64,000 bases of DNA from DTKD01 sp964494345 (GTDB lineage: Bacteria; Armatimonadota; UBA5829): NCBI GenBank assembly GCA_964494345.1, contig CAZBSI010000005.1:124001-188000 (forward strand), written 5' to 3'. Each line of letters starts with the position of its first letter. Positions within the stretch are counted from its first letter, which is position 1. The notes beneath the pieces are model-generated. The model did no database searches, was not told the DNA's origin, and saw nothing but the letters and a program-made list of their open reading frames with translations. Positions 6,918-15,965 of the stretch are shown here, piece by piece. The translations under genes were made by a program, and so were the position numbers.

Positions 6918-8144
6918 TTAACCCTTCACCTTCGCCTGTGCTTTTTCGTCCTTAAAGAACAGCAGGAACGCCACTGCGCAAGCGACAGTCAATGCACACG
7001 GAACCAGGAAGAACGGAGTCCAGTTGGCCAGAGCCTCTCCTGGCTTGAAATAGTCCATCATAAATCCAGTGAACTGAACACCAAGCCACGTTCCTATTCC
7101 AAGTGTCACCAGCGCCAGCAAGCTCTGCGCGGACGCCCGGATGTTCTTCGGAGCGACCATATCGACATACACCTGACTGGCCACAAAAAATAACGTATAA
7201 CCCAATCCGTGCAGCGTAAGAGATGCTATAACCAGCGGCTTCATCACCGCCAGCGGCCCTAACGGAGCCAGAGCAAATACCACATAACGAAGCGGCCATG
7301 CGATGGTTCCCAACGCCATAGTCTTGCGAACGCCCCAGTTGCGCAGAGCAAAGCTAAGAAGAAGAGCCATCGCGAGCAATTCGGCCGCCTGAGCCACACT
7401 CAATACAATTGGAGTGAGCGAACCAGGCACCTTCATCGCAGCACCCAGGAACTGCTCAGTCGGGCCATAGTAGAACTGTAACTCAGTCGTGACCACAAAT
7501 GCGATGATCATAAAGATCAGGAAGTTCTTGTCCTTGAGCATAACAAAGGCTTCGCGGAAAGCGAGCGGGTCCGCCGCCTTGTCTCTGGCAGGAGGGGTAT
7601 GAGGCAGGAAGAAACAGAAGAATCCCTGAATGATGCTGAACCCCGCCGCCAGCAAAACGCAGTCTGCCACTCCAACCGGAGTTCCGATCGCGCGCCACCC
7701 AGCCAGCAGGAACCCCGCGAAAATCCAACCCAGTGTGCCCAATACTCGCACCTGGCCGAATATCCTCTGATCCTCGATATGAGTAAACGCAATCGAGTTG
7801 GTCAACGCCAGAGTAGGAGCATAAAGTAAGCAGTATATGCCCATCAACGTCGTGACATGGGTAAAGCCGGTCGCCTTAGCCAGGAAATATAGCACCACGC
7901 CCGAACCCAGGTGCACTACACCCAAAAACTTCTCAGTAGAAACCCATCTGTCCGCGATCTGCCCGCCCGTAAACGGTGCAAGAATGCATGCCAGAGCAAG
8001 CATTCCGAACACTACTCCAGCCTGAGCTCCAGACATCCCCAGCGAATCTACCAGATACTTCCATAAGAACGGCGCCCACGCGCCCCAGATGGCATACTGC
8101 AGGAACATCATCAGGCTGAGACGCCAACGTATACTCCAGTTCAT
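6918..8144 (-). CDS. Nucleoside:H+ symporter-type MFS transporter (NupG/XapB-like)
   Basis: 408-residue inner-membrane protein with 12 predicted helices. The N-terminus 'RLSLMMFLQYAIWGAWAPFL' is the signature of the nucleoside:H+ symporter (NHS) family, which includes E. coli NupG and XapB. Further matches are 'LYAPTLALTNSIAFTH' and 'VRVLGTLGWIFAG', both conserved positions in NHS proteins. The probable role is proton-driven uptake of nucleosides, but many environmental members have unknown sugar-like substrates. The ATG at 8142-8144 follows GGAGG. It is monocistronic, divergent from glyQS. Confidence 0.85.
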   Translation of the reverse strand: MNWSIRWRLSLMMFLQYAIWGAWAPFLWKYLVDSLGMSGAQAGVVFGMLALACILAPFTGGQIADRWVSTEKFLGVVHLGSGVVLYFLAKATGFTHVTTLMGIYCLLYAPTLALTNSIAFTHIEDQRIFGQVRVLGTLGWIFAGFLLAGWRAIGTPVGVADCVLLAAGFSIIQGFFCFFLPHTPPARDKAADPLAFREAFVMLKDKNFLIFMIIAFVVTTELQFYYGPTEQFLGAAMKVPGSLTPIVLSVAQAAELLAMALLLSFALRNWGVRKTMALGTIAWPLRYVVFALAPLGPLAVMKPLVIASLTLHGLGYTLFFVASQVYVDMVAPKNIRASAQSLLALVTLGIGTWLGVQFTGFMMDYFKPGEALANWTPFFLVPCALTVACAVAFLLFFKDEKAQAKVKG

Positions 8145-8259
8145 AAAATCCTCCTGTGCGGCTCACAGTATTATTGCTGAGTCTAAATTATACATCACCT
8201 TCGAGTTTTCCTGCGCACTTATTATTTCTTATAGGAGCAACGGGGGAAATATGGTTATG

Positions 8260-8290
8260 AGGCGCCGATTCGGAGATCGGCGCCTATCTG
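8260..8290. repeat. Palindromic repeat, family C copy 1
   Basis: AGGCGCCGAT (8260-8269) and ATCGGCGCCT (8275-8284) form a perfect 10-bp stem around TCGGA, followed by ATCTG. The layout GGxG-x-C-x-ATTCGGAGAT-x-G-CxCC-TATCTG matches copies at 17254, 47594 and 47635. The 276-bp gap 8145-8420 otherwise holds only the glyQS promoter; no T-box motif was seen. Confidence 0.7.
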
Positions 8291-8359
8291 ATATAACGCC
8301 GATTCAGAGGCGATACCTGTCTGATGTGACTACGTATGAATTGCAAACCCGCTGCTCAC

Positions 8360-8389
8360 TTGACCGGGCGGCCTGCAAACAGATAGAAT
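8360..8389 (+). promoter_or_regulatory. Candidate sigma-70 promoter for glycyl-tRNA synthetase
   Basis: TTGACC (8360-8365), 18-bp spacer, TAGAAT (8384-8389). An AGGAGA ribosome site follows at 8408-8413, seven bases before the ATG. Confidence 0.6.
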
Positions 8390-8420
8390 TACTCGACACA
8401 ACGATACAGGAGAGACCTCA

Positions 8421-9743
8421 ATGGTTGATATGGATACCATCGTAAACCTGTGCAAAAAGCGCGGGTTCATTTTTCAGTCCAGCGAGATTTACGGCGGATT
8501 GGCGAGCACGTGGGACTATGGCCCGCTGGGGGTGGAGTTTAAGCGCAATGTGAAAAACGCGTGGTGGAAGGATATGATCTCCACGCGAGATGACATAGTC
8601 GGAATCGACGCAGCAATTCTTATGCACCCGCGCGTCTGGCAGGTATCGGGGCACGTCGATAGCTTCACTGACCCGCTGGTAGATTGCAAGGAGTGCAAAC
8701 AGCGGTTTAGAGAGGATGACCTTGACGGATCCGGCAAATGTCCTGCCTGCGGCGGGGAGTTGACCGAGTCCCGGCAGTTTAACTGTATGTTCAAGACCTT
8801 TATGGGCCCAGTTGAAGAATCCGGTTCGACGGTCTATATGCGACCGGAGACCGCACAGGGGATATTCGTGAACTTCCTGAACGTGCAGCAGGCGACTCGC
8901 AAAAAACTGCCATTCGGTATTGGGCAGATAGGCAAGAGCTTCAGAAACGAGATCACTCCCGGCAACTTCATCTTCCGCACCAGGGAGTTCGAGCAGATGG
9001 AAATGGAGTTCTTCTGCATGCCCGGCACGGATGACGAGTGGTTTGAGTATTGGGTCAAGGAGCGCTGGAACTGGTATCGCAAATATGACCTGCGCGAAGA
9101 GAATATGCGGTTGCGACCACACGACCCGGACGAGCTGTCGTTCTATTCGAAGGGCACTACGGATATCGAGTACAGGTTCCCGTTCGGTTGGGGGGAGCTT
9201 GAGGGGATAGCGAACCGCACGAACTATGACCTGTCGAAGCATACCGAAGGCTCTGGCAAGGAATTGACCTATTTTGACGAAGCGAGCGGGGAGCATGTTG
9301 TCCCTTACGTGGTCGAGCCGGCGGCGGGGGCCGATAGAGCGACTTTGGCGTTTTTGGTCGATGCTTATGAAGAAGAGGACCTCACCAAAGAGGGGGGCAA
9401 AAAGGACAAGCGCACGGTGCTGCGGTTCCATAAGGACCTCGCTCCGGTAAAGGCGGCGGTGCTGCCTCTGCTGCGTAACAGGCCGGACCTCGTGGAGACG
9501 GCTAGGAATCTTGCACATGACCTTCAGAAGGCGTTCCCGACGATGTATGACGACACTGCCTCCATAGGGCGGCTCTACAGGCGTCAGGACGAAATCGGTA
9601 CGCTGTGGTGCATTACGGTCGACGTTCAGACCATAGAAGAAGATCACCAGGTGACCATCCGCGACCGCGACAGTATGCAGCAGATACGAATGCCGATCGA
9701 AGGGGTTAAACAGTATTTGCGCGATGAGTTGGAAAAGGAATAG
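8421..9743 (+). CDS. glyQS: Glycyl-tRNA synthetase, single-chain (alpha2) type
   Basis: Class II aminoacyl-tRNA synthetase that charges tRNA-Gly. Length of 440 aa fits the homodimeric form used by many bacteria and by eukaryotes. N-terminal 'KRGFIFQSSEIYGGLASTWD' and 'YGPLGVEFKRN' are the family signature. A zinc-binding insert has CKEC (near residue 92) and CPAC (near 112). Motif 2 reads 'GKSFRNEITPGNFIFRTREF'. 'GELEGIANRTNYDL' and motif 3 'EPAAGADRATLAFLVDAYEE' follow. The anticodon-binding domain starts near residue 335 ('DLAPVKAAVLPLL'). The ATG has AGGAGA seven bases upstream. Confidence 0.97.
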   Translation: MVDMDTIVNLCKKRGFIFQSSEIYGGLASTWDYGPLGVEFKRNVKNAWWKDMISTRDDIVGIDAAILMHPRVWQVSGHVDSFTDPLVDCKECKQRFREDDLDGSGKCPACGGELTESRQFNCMFKTFMGPVEESGSTVYMRPETAQGIFVNFLNVQQATRKKLPFGIGQIGKSFRNEITPGNFIFRTREFEQMEMEFFCMPGTDDEWFEYWVKERWNWYRKYDLREENMRLRPHDPDELSFYSKGTTDIEYRFPFGWGELEGIANRTNYDLSKHTEGSGKELTYFDEASGEHVVPYVVEPAAGADRATLAFLVDAYEEEDLTKEGGKKDKRTVLRFHKDLAPVKAAVLPLLRNRPDLVETARNLAHDLQKAFPTMYDDTASIGRLYRRQDEIGTLWCITVDVQTIEEDHQVTIRDRDSMQQIRMPIEGVKQYLRDELEKE

Positions 9744-9770
9744 AGCCCGTCATCTGCAGTTTGGTTAGCG

Positions 9771-9820
9771 AAGTAGAGCTAGTGCGTGATTAACGGCTAA
9801 TTGCCACTAGCTTTACTTTT
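9771..9820 (+). terminator. Terminator-like hairpin after glyQS
   Basis: AGCTAGTG (9777-9784) pairs with CACTAGCT (9805-9812), extended by AAGTA/TACTT, followed by TTTTCC. The loop is 20 nt, so the structure is only a moderate terminator. Confidence 0.45.
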
Positions 9821-9954
9821 CCTAATGAGTTACAATAGATGCATAATTTGCGGTCATTGCCGGCATTGTAAATCGGCATTTGAATATAGACCCGCACCTT
9901 CCTATTGCGAGACCACTACCCTGTGATAGCCCTTAGGAAGCAGGATTTGCAGTT

Positions 9955-11037
9955 ATGAAGTTGCCTGCGCTCCATATAAGAGGCATCACAATTGACCCAC
10001 CGATAATCCAGGGCGGCATGGGCGTTCGCGTGTCCGGAGCCCGCCTTGCGTCTGCTGTCGCCAACGAAGGATGCGCCGGGGTTATCGCAAGCGTCGGGCT
10101 TGGGGATTTTGTGGGCCTTGCCGGTAAGCGCGCCACTGAAGTCAACAGGGAGGCGCTTCGGCAGGAGATCCGTAAGGCAAGAAGCCTTAGTGACGGCGTA
10201 ATCGGGGTCAACGTGATGGTTGCGTTGACGGACTACGACGAGCTGGTCAGAATAGCTGCTCAGGAAGGCGCGGATTTCATTATATCGGGAGCCGGGCTGC
10301 CACTGAACCTGCCTGCACTGGTAGATGACGAGAGGATCGCTTTGATCCCAATAGTCTCCTCGGCGCGGGCCTTACGGATTATATGTTCTAAATGGCGGCA
10401 GTATGGTCGAGTTCCTGATGCGGTTGTAGTCGAGGGGCCGAAGGCGGGGGGGCATTTAGGCTTCAGCCGCGACGACCTCGAAGATGGCAGCGTCACCCTT
10501 GAACAACTCGTCGTTGAGACCATAGAATTCGTCAAAACTTTCGACCATGTTATCCCTGTTATTGCGGCGGGTGGAATATTCGACGGTGCTGACATCGCTA
10601 GATTTTTGGAGTTGGGGGCCTCTGGAGTGCAGATGGCTACCCGGTTCGTATGCACTGAAGAATGCGATGTGCATGAGAATTTCAAGGCGGCGTATATTAA
10701 CGCTGCTAAAGACAGCATGCAGATCATATCCAGCCCGGTGGGAATGCCGGCGCGCTGCGTGGGCAGCGAATTCGTTGATAAGATCAGCCTCGGCACCACG
10801 GCGCCGTTTCAGTGCCGCTATCAGTGCCTGAAGACCTGCAACCCGGCCACAGCGCCGTATTGCATTGCTCGAGTACTATCCGATGCGGCCAATGGGAATA
10901 TGGACAGCGCGTTTGCGTTTGGCGGCTCCAACGCGCCTCGATGCACCGAGATACTCCCTGTTCACGGATTAATTGAGCAATTGGTGACTGAAGCCTCCGA
11001 GCATTACTTGCAACCGGCCGAAACCAGCGCAGTATAA
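9955..11037 (+). CDS. Nitronate monooxygenase / 2-nitropropane dioxygenase-family FMN enzyme
   Basis: 360-residue TIM-barrel flavoprotein of the NMO family (also related to FabK enoyl-ACP reductase). Visible family motifs are 'PPIIQGGMGVRVSGARLASA' at the N-terminus, 'VVVEGPKAGGHLGF' (the conserved G-xx-AGGH with the active-site His position) and 'VIPVIAAGGIFDGADIARFL' plus 'ELGASGVQMATRF' for FMN phosphate binding. The C-terminal part has clustered cysteines ('CRYQCLKTCNPATAPYC') not present in fungal NMO. These are common in anaerobe homologues and suggest a metal or Fe-S role. The substrate is uncertain. The stop is 3 bp from the end of the convergent broken gene. Confidence 0.85.
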   Translation: MKLPALHIRGITIDPPIIQGGMGVRVSGARLASAVANEGCAGVIASVGLGDFVGLAGKRATEVNREALRQEIRKARSLSDGVIGVNVMVALTDYDELVRIAAQEGADFIISGAGLPLNLPALVDDERIALIPIVSSARALRIICSKWRQYGRVPDAVVVEGPKAGGHLGFSRDDLEDGSVTLEQLVVETIEFVKTFDHVIPVIAAGGIFDGADIARFLELGASGVQMATRFVCTEECDVHENFKAAYINAAKDSMQIISSPVGMPARCVGSEFVDKISLGTTAPFQCRYQCLKTCNPATAPYCIARVLSDAANGNMDSAFAFGGSNAPRCTEILPVHGLIEQLVTEASEHYLQPAETSAV

Positions 11038-11040
11038 CGC

Positions 11041-11998
11041 TTAAAGGGCGTCGTATTTCTCCAGCAGCGAAACGGCCTCTTGATGGGTCGCGCACCCCGT
11101 CATCAGAAGCATGCCTCGCAGGCTGTCCATTTCCTTTGATAGCACGTCAAAGGTATCCGGCGGACCGTAGGTCCAGATGCGGCAACTGCCCAGGGCCGTC
11201 GAGATGATAGAATCCGTTTGGCATTCTCTGGCAGCTTGCGGCGATCTCCGGGCGAACGAACTCATCGAACATCTGCGGGCTGATCATATAACAGAAATCG
11301 CACTGCAGCATATAGTGCGGATCCTGCGAATAGAACCCCGACCACGCGCTGTAACCTGGATTGACCGGCCGAATGATAGAATCAAGCTCAGTAAAGTACT
11401 TCCACCACAGTTCATGCGCCTCCCAGGTCAGCCGCTTTACTTCATCGGGATAATCGTACAAGTCATAAATCAGTTGCTCTGCCGGTCTGAATGTGGAGAG
11501 CAAGTCGAGGTTACCTCCAAGGTCGGTCATCCCAACCTGCACCAGGCCCTGCCATTTTTCCGCGGCCGCAGAGTAGATATCGGCGATTCTTCGAAGCCAG
11601 ATGTTGTCGGGTTGGTATTCAAAGTGTATTTCTGAAATCGGTTGTTCTTGCGCCAGGTGAAACCAGACTGTGCCCGCGGAGGTTGAGGACTGCATCTCGG
11701 CTCCTATAAACGCCGCCGCCACACCAGGCCCGAAGTTCGGCCAAACGTGGGGAATGGCGCTGCCGTAGAAGCTGACACGCGAGAGATCGTAGTCCCAGCG
11801 GTCGACGATGGCCTCTGCGGGGATGGATAAATCGTAAAATGCGGTGAAGTGGTGTGAAGGTAGTTCGGGCTCGGGCCTGCCTGGGTCGCGGCCACCTACG
11901 GTGACACTAATGGACGGTCGAGCAAGTTCGCCGCGCCACCAGGCCTTGTATTCCTGTTTTACACGCCGCCATCGCGAGGAATCGAAATCTATGGCCAT
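11041..11998 (-). pseudogene. Uroporphyrinogen decarboxylase-like gene, frameshifted with internal deletion
   Basis: The first frame (11998 to 11147) encodes a UroD-like family protein: 'WRRVKQEYKAWWRGELARP', 'GMTDLGGNLDLLSTFRPAEQ' and 'GFYHLDGPGQLPHLD', where it breaks off into a short unrelated tail. A different frame (up to 11265, ending at 11041) then encodes what looks like the family C-terminus, 'TFDVLSKEMDSLRGMLLMTG' and 'CATHQEAVSLLEKYDAL'. In intact homologues several tens of residues separate 'GPGQ-PHLD' from this tail, so the junction near 11165-11205 probably lost sequence and frame. Members of this family are often found with sugar-catabolic or corrinoid systems; the role here is unknown. 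Confidence 0.7.
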
Positions 11999-12149
11999 AA
12001 TTACCCGCCCTTGTTTTTGTTGGTTATAGTATAGCAGGGGGCGGGGTTTGCGGAGAAGGGAAAAACGCGAAAGAGCGAAAGGAGCGAAAACCGGAAATAA
12101 AACGCATAGTGCGGGTTAGAAATTGGACTGCGGACGTCGGATATCGGAC

Positions 12150-12261
12150 ATTGAAAAAAGCAGATTTCTCGCTGCGCTCGAAATGACGGGAGTGGGCGCT
12201 CGAAATGACGGGAGTGGGTGCTCGATATGACAGGGGAGGGCGCTCGAAATGACAAAGATGG
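12150..12261. repeat. Family A intergenic repeats, tandem variant
   Basis: AGATTTCTCGCTGCGCTCGA followed by four tandem ~23-bp units of the form GCGCTCGAAATGACGGGAGT-ggg with minor changes. This is the same family as at 2268-2412. No gene is supported between 12000 and 12385. Confidence 0.75.
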
Positions 12262-12331
12262 CAACCGACAACCGTTAACCGATAACCGATAACCGATAAC
12301 CGACAACCGTCAAACCGACAACCGACAACCG
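12262..12331. repeat. Tandem CCGNNAA heptamer array, second locus
   Basis: About ten heptamers (CCGACAA, CCGTTAA, three CCGATAA, CCGACAA, CCGTCAA with one extra A, then CCGACAA twice). It lies immediately beside family A repeats, exactly as at 2413-2501. Confidence 0.85.
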
Positions 12332-12385
12332 CATAGCCCAACCTTATGCTATACTATCTGCACAAGAATGGGGGGTTAGAATGGC

Positions 12386-13243
12386 GTGAGAACAGCAGAT
12401 ATTCATATTCGCGATCCGTTTGTCTTGCCGGTGCAATCGGAGAAGAAGTATTACCTGTATGGCACTTGTCAGCCGCCGGGAAATGTTGGATTTGATACGT
12501 ATCGTAGCTCTGATTTATTAAACTGGGAGGGGCCATTTCCGGCGTTTAGAAAGCCGGACGATTTTTGGGCGACGCATCACTTTTGGGCGCCGGAAGTTCA
12601 CTTCTATAACGGCAAATATTATATGTTCGCGAGTTTCAAGGCTGATGGCGCGTGTCGCGGCACCCATATACTGGCAGCCGATAAGCCGGATGGGCCGTTT
12701 GTACCGCTGACCGACCAGCCGGTTACACCGAGGGATTGGGAGTGTCTGGATGGGACGCTGCACGTGGATGAGGAAGGCAAACCCTGGATGGTCTTTTGCC
12801 ATGAGTGGCTGCAGGTGGAAGATGGGGAGATGTGCGCGATGCCGCTTAGTGACGATCTTGCCACCGCTCTCGATAAGCCAATTCTGCTGTTTAGAGCCAC
12901 AGAGGCCAAGTGGGTGATCCAGGTGGCGGCGGATAGGAAAGCATACGTCACCGATGGCCCGTATCTTCACAGAACGCCTGGCGGGGATTTACTGATGCTG
13001 TGGTCCAGTTCGAGTAGAACCGGCTACGGTACCGCCTTCGCGAGATCCGAGACAGGCAAGATAACCGGGCCGTGGATTCAGGACTCAGAACCACTTGGCC
13101 TTGCAGATGCGGGACACGCTATGATCTTTAGAACCTTCGACGGGCAACTGATGCTCACAATGCACCAGCCGAATAGAAATTCAAAGGAACGAGCTGTGTT
13201 TTTGCCGCTTAAGGAAACCGAGCACAACCTCGAACTGGCGTAG
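12386..13243 (+). CDS. Glycoside hydrolase family 43-type beta-propeller enzyme
   Basis: 285-residue five-bladed beta-propeller glycosidase of the GH43/GH-F clan type, acting on arabino- or xylo-oligosaccharides in known relatives. 'DIHIRDPFVLP' at the start supplies the likely general base Asp9. 'HHFWAPEVHFYNGKYYMFAS' and 'WECLDGTLHVDEEGKPWM' are blade hallmarks. 'VTDGPYLHRTPGGDLLMLWS' occupies the site where many GH43 proteins have the catalytic Glu ('EGP'); here it reads TDGP. 'DAGHAMIFRTFDGQLML' closes the last blade. There is no signal peptide, so it acts in the cytoplasm. The GTG start at 12386 has a weak G-rich site upstream. It is convergent with the MFS gene, 12 bp apart. Confidence 0.85.
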   Translation: MRTADIHIRDPFVLPVQSEKKYYLYGTCQPPGNVGFDTYRSSDLLNWEGPFPAFRKPDDFWATHHFWAPEVHFYNGKYYMFASFKADGACRGTHILAADKPDGPFVPLTDQPVTPRDWECLDGTLHVDEEGKPWMVFCHEWLQVEDGEMCAMPLSDDLATALDKPILLFRATEAKWVIQVAADRKAYVTDGPYLHRTPGGDLLMLWSSSSRTGYGTAFARSETGKITGPWIQDSEPLGLADAGHAMIFRTFDGQLMLTMHQPNRNSKERAVFLPLKETEHNLELA

Positions 13244-13255
13244 GCCGGTGCGTCG

Positions 13256-14518
13256 TCAGATTCGCTGCTGGGTCGGCGTATGGCGTATGAAAATCATAGT
13301 CAAGATGAAGCAGATTGTGAGTCCGATAGCGCTCGACCAGAACTGTGCGTAGTGGGTTGGAATAATATATCCCATCACATCAATGGGAGGCACGCTGTAA
13401 AGGTAGCCTCCCAGAAGCACCCCCAGCAGAACCCCAACCCCCTGCGCCGTGCCGACTGCCCCGATCACCGAGCCGCGCACCTCCGGCCCCGACAGATCGG
13501 ATACCAGCGCCAGCCAGGCCGGCATTCCGATCGCAAACCCCACGCCAATTATCGCCGCCAACACCGCCAACTGCCACGCCTGATGAATAAATGGAACCAG
13601 CCACATCGCAGCCGCACCTATCGCTATCCCCAACTGCACGGTGTGTGGCTTACCTATAGCCACGGAGATTTTTCCCGTCAATAATGCCGCCACCACCAGC
13701 AACCCGGCCACCGGCAGCACAAGCAGACCATAACCCGTCTCCGAAAGCCCCAACACCTGCATCGCAAAGAGCTTTATCACCGGGATTAATGCACCTATTG
13801 CGAAAAACGCCGCAAAGGCAATGGCGATGAAATCAGGGAAAGCCTTTACCCCCAGCCATATCTCACCGAACAGCGACCGGCGACGAACAGGAGCAGCCGG
13901 CTGCCGCCCGCCCTCCATTCTCGGATGCACAGGCACCAAAAACAGTGACATAATCGCAGCCGCCCCCAAAAACGCGCTGGCCAGATAAAATGACGTCAGT
14001 TTGGACTGGGTTATATCATTGGCATATCCCCCGATCAACGGAGCAAAGGCGAGCGCCGCAAAATAGGTCACGGTGAACAGCCCCATCGCTCCCGTCCGTG
14101 CACCACTGCCGACCGTGCCGCCCATAGCCAGCACCGTCACAGTCCACGCCCCAGCAGAGGCAAACCCATCGGCAACGCGTATAGCGAAGATTATCCCTAA
14201 AATATTCGTGATAGTCCACAAAAAAGCGGATATAGCCCCTACCCCGGATGCGACAAAATAGACTTTGCGCATACCGAACGCGTCTGCCAAAGCACCCATA
14301 GGAGTCTTGGCGGCGGTCTCTGCGATCAGCCAGGCCGCATATATGCCGCCTATCTGCTGCGTCCAGCCACGCACCTCTACATAGGGGGGAATAGCGGACT
14401 GATTAAGCACGCTATAGCCGAAATGAGCCGTCACTGCGACCAACGCGACGCCAATCAACTCTCGATATCGGCGATAATACCCTGCGATGACGCCGAGTAT
14501 CGCCGGCTGGCCGGCCAT
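13256..14518 (-). CDS. Major facilitator superfamily transporter coupled to radical SAM gene
   Basis: 420-residue membrane protein with 12 predicted helices and the MFS motif A loop as 'TPMGALADAFGMRKVYFVAS'. It belongs to the DHA1-like sugar/drug efflux group by appearance; the substrate is not evident. Its ATG (14516-14518) lies one base after the stop codon of the radical SAM gene upstream, so translation is coupled and the two products probably work together, for example modification plus export. A mildly basic N-terminal extension precedes TM1. Confidence 0.8.
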   Translation of the reverse strand: MAGQPAILGVIAGYYRRYRELIGVALVAVTAHFGYSVLNQSAIPPYVEVRGWTQQIGGIYAAWLIAETAAKTPMGALADAFGMRKVYFVASGVGAISAFLWTITNILGIIFAIRVADGFASAGAWTVTVLAMGGTVGSGARTGAMGLFTVTYFAALAFAPLIGGYANDITQSKLTSFYLASAFLGAAAIMSLFLVPVHPRMEGGRQPAAPVRRRSLFGEIWLGVKAFPDFIAIAFAAFFAIGALIPVIKLFAMQVLGLSETGYGLLVLPVAGLLVVAALLTGKISVAIGKPHTVQLGIAIGAAAMWLVPFIHQAWQLAVLAAIIGVGFAIGMPAWLALVSDLSGPEVRGSVIGAVGTAQGVGVLLGVLLGGYLYSVPPIDVMGYIIPTHYAQFWSSAIGLTICFILTMIFIRHTPTQQRI

Positions 14519-14519
14519 G

Positions 14520-15965
14520 TCAGGTCTTTCCGCTGCGTTCAGGGTCTACATACAGCGACGTCCATAAATCATCAGTAAGCTCCGCCATACGTTTGCCGTA
14601 ACTGACCATCCCCGCATAGTGCTGAGGGTCTGCTATCGCTTCCCCGGCTTCTGAGTTTATCGGCCGGGCGCCACAAGAGGTCGCTACCTCGGCGAACACC
14701 TCGAAGTGGTCGCGAATCGGGCACGGAGCCAACCAGTTTCCGGTCTCAACAGCGTTGCGAGCAAAGCCGTATTCCTGTTGCCACTTGCGAATGTTCTCGA
14801 AGAACGGGGAACTGATGGCGGCACGTAAATCTCCGCCGTTGGCATAAATCTCGTTGATATTGCCGGCCGCATAGGGAGCGAATACGCACGGCATAATATC
14901 GCCATCCCAATTGATATGAAAGTATCCGCCGTGCCTGCCGGCTGCAATACAACCCTGGCTGCAAGTGGCGCTATTCCAGAAATCGATCAGGAAAACTTTG
15001 CGGTTTCTTACAAGGCCCCACATTCGCCGGGCCATTTCGACCCTGGCCTCCGGGGAGACCACCAAATCGAGATTTTGATCACGCCCCATCGGCATATACT
15101 GAAAAATCCAGCCGAACAAAACACCCTGCTCGTCGAAATAGTAGTCGACGAACTCATCACTTGTTATCACGCGCCAGTTGCTTCGTGTGGCAGTGGCGGA
15201 GATAGCGAAAGGCACCCCGTGTTTGCGCAGGACCTCAAAGGCTCTCAGGATTTTACGATGAGTCCCCGCACCTCGTCTTGCGTCAGTCTCGGCCTCGAAT
15301 CCCTCGACAGATATCGCAGGGGTAATGTTGCCTGCTTCGGCAATCCTCCGGGCAAGATCGTCATCAATCAAAGTCGCGTTGGTATAGACCATAAGAACAT
15401 CGTTGGGATGACGCCGGGCAAGTTTCATCAAATCCCAGGCGCCGTCACGCCACAAAAAGGGTTCGCCGCCGGATATCACTGTCCAATGCGATCCCCATAG
15501 CTCTCGTTTTTCTCTCAGTATCCGATCAAATACCTCGAATGATAATTCCCGGCCTTTGAGGGCGGCATCGGCGGCGTAACACGAGGCACACCTGAGGTTG
15601 CACCGGCCGGTTGGGCTGATAACCACAAACGACGGAGGCGCTGCTCCTGCTTGCCTCTCTATTTGTTTGGCGTCCTCGTTGAGTATGACATTGCCGAGCA
15701 GAGCATCCAACATGCGCTGCATCACCGATTTGGATACTATGCCCCTATCGATGATCCTGTCAAGGCCTTCAAAAAGCCCAACTATCACGTCCATGCGATC
15801 CAGTTTCGCCTGGGTAGGACACTGACCCGGTCGACAGGACATGCTCTCCTGCAGCAGACGCAGTTCGATCCTCTTCCATAAAAATCGTCTGATCCTGCGA
15901 TTGTGCAGCATCGAGCACAACAAGGCGCTTGAGCGCTTGCCAACAAGTGCTTTTCTGATGTTCAT
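14520..15965 (-). CDS. Radical SAM/SPASM-type protein
   Basis: Iron-sulfur enzyme that cleaves S-adenosylmethionine reductively. The radical SAM motif Cx3Cx2C is in 'ISPTGRCNLRCASCYAADAA' (about residue 118 of the shorter form), followed by 'VISGGEPFLWRDGAWDLM' and 'ISVEGFEAETDARRGAGTH'. The C-terminal half has a SPASM-like cluster region, 'CSQGCIAAGRHGGYFHINWD' then 'GDIMPCVFAPYAAGNI' and 'LAPCPIRDHFE'. SPASM proteins usually modify peptides or proteins. The frame opens at a TTG (16028) lacking a ribosome site; the ATG at 15963-15965 is preferred on protein appearance. It overlaps no gene and is followed after one base by the MFS transporter. No obvious precursor peptide was seen nearby. Confidence 0.85.
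   Translation of the reverse strand: MNIRKALVGKRSSALLCSMLHNRRIRRFLWKRIELRLLQESMSCRPGQCPTQAKLDRMDVIVGLFEGLDRIIDRGIVSKSVMQRMLDALLGNVILNEDAKQIERQAGAAPPSFVVISPTGRCNLRCASCYAADAALKGRELSFEVFDRILREKRELWGSHWTVISGGEPFLWRDGAWDLMKLARRHPNDVLMVYTNATLIDDDLARRIAEAGNITPAISVEGFEAETDARRGAGTHRKILRAFEVLRKHGVPFAISATATRSNWRVITSDEFVDYYFDEQGVLFGWIFQYMPMGRDQNLDLVVSPEARVEMARRMWGLVRNRKVFLIDFWNSATCSQGCIAAGRHGGYFHINWDGDIMPCVFAPYAAGNINEIYANGGDLRAAISSPFFENIRKWQQEYGFARNAVETGNWLAPCPIRDHFEVFAEVATSCGARPINSEAGEAIADPQHYAGMVSYGKRMAELTDDLWTSLYVDPERSGKT

Noticed and set aside
8145..8420. Possible T-box riboswitch before glyQS
   Set aside because: No AGGGTGG-type T-box bulge or specifier arrangement could be found; the hairpin there is a family C repeat.
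8418..9647. 409-residue minus-strand frame opposite glyQS
   Set aside because: The plus-strand frame is an unmistakable glycyl-tRNA synthetase with promoter and ribosome site; the antisense frame has no family features.
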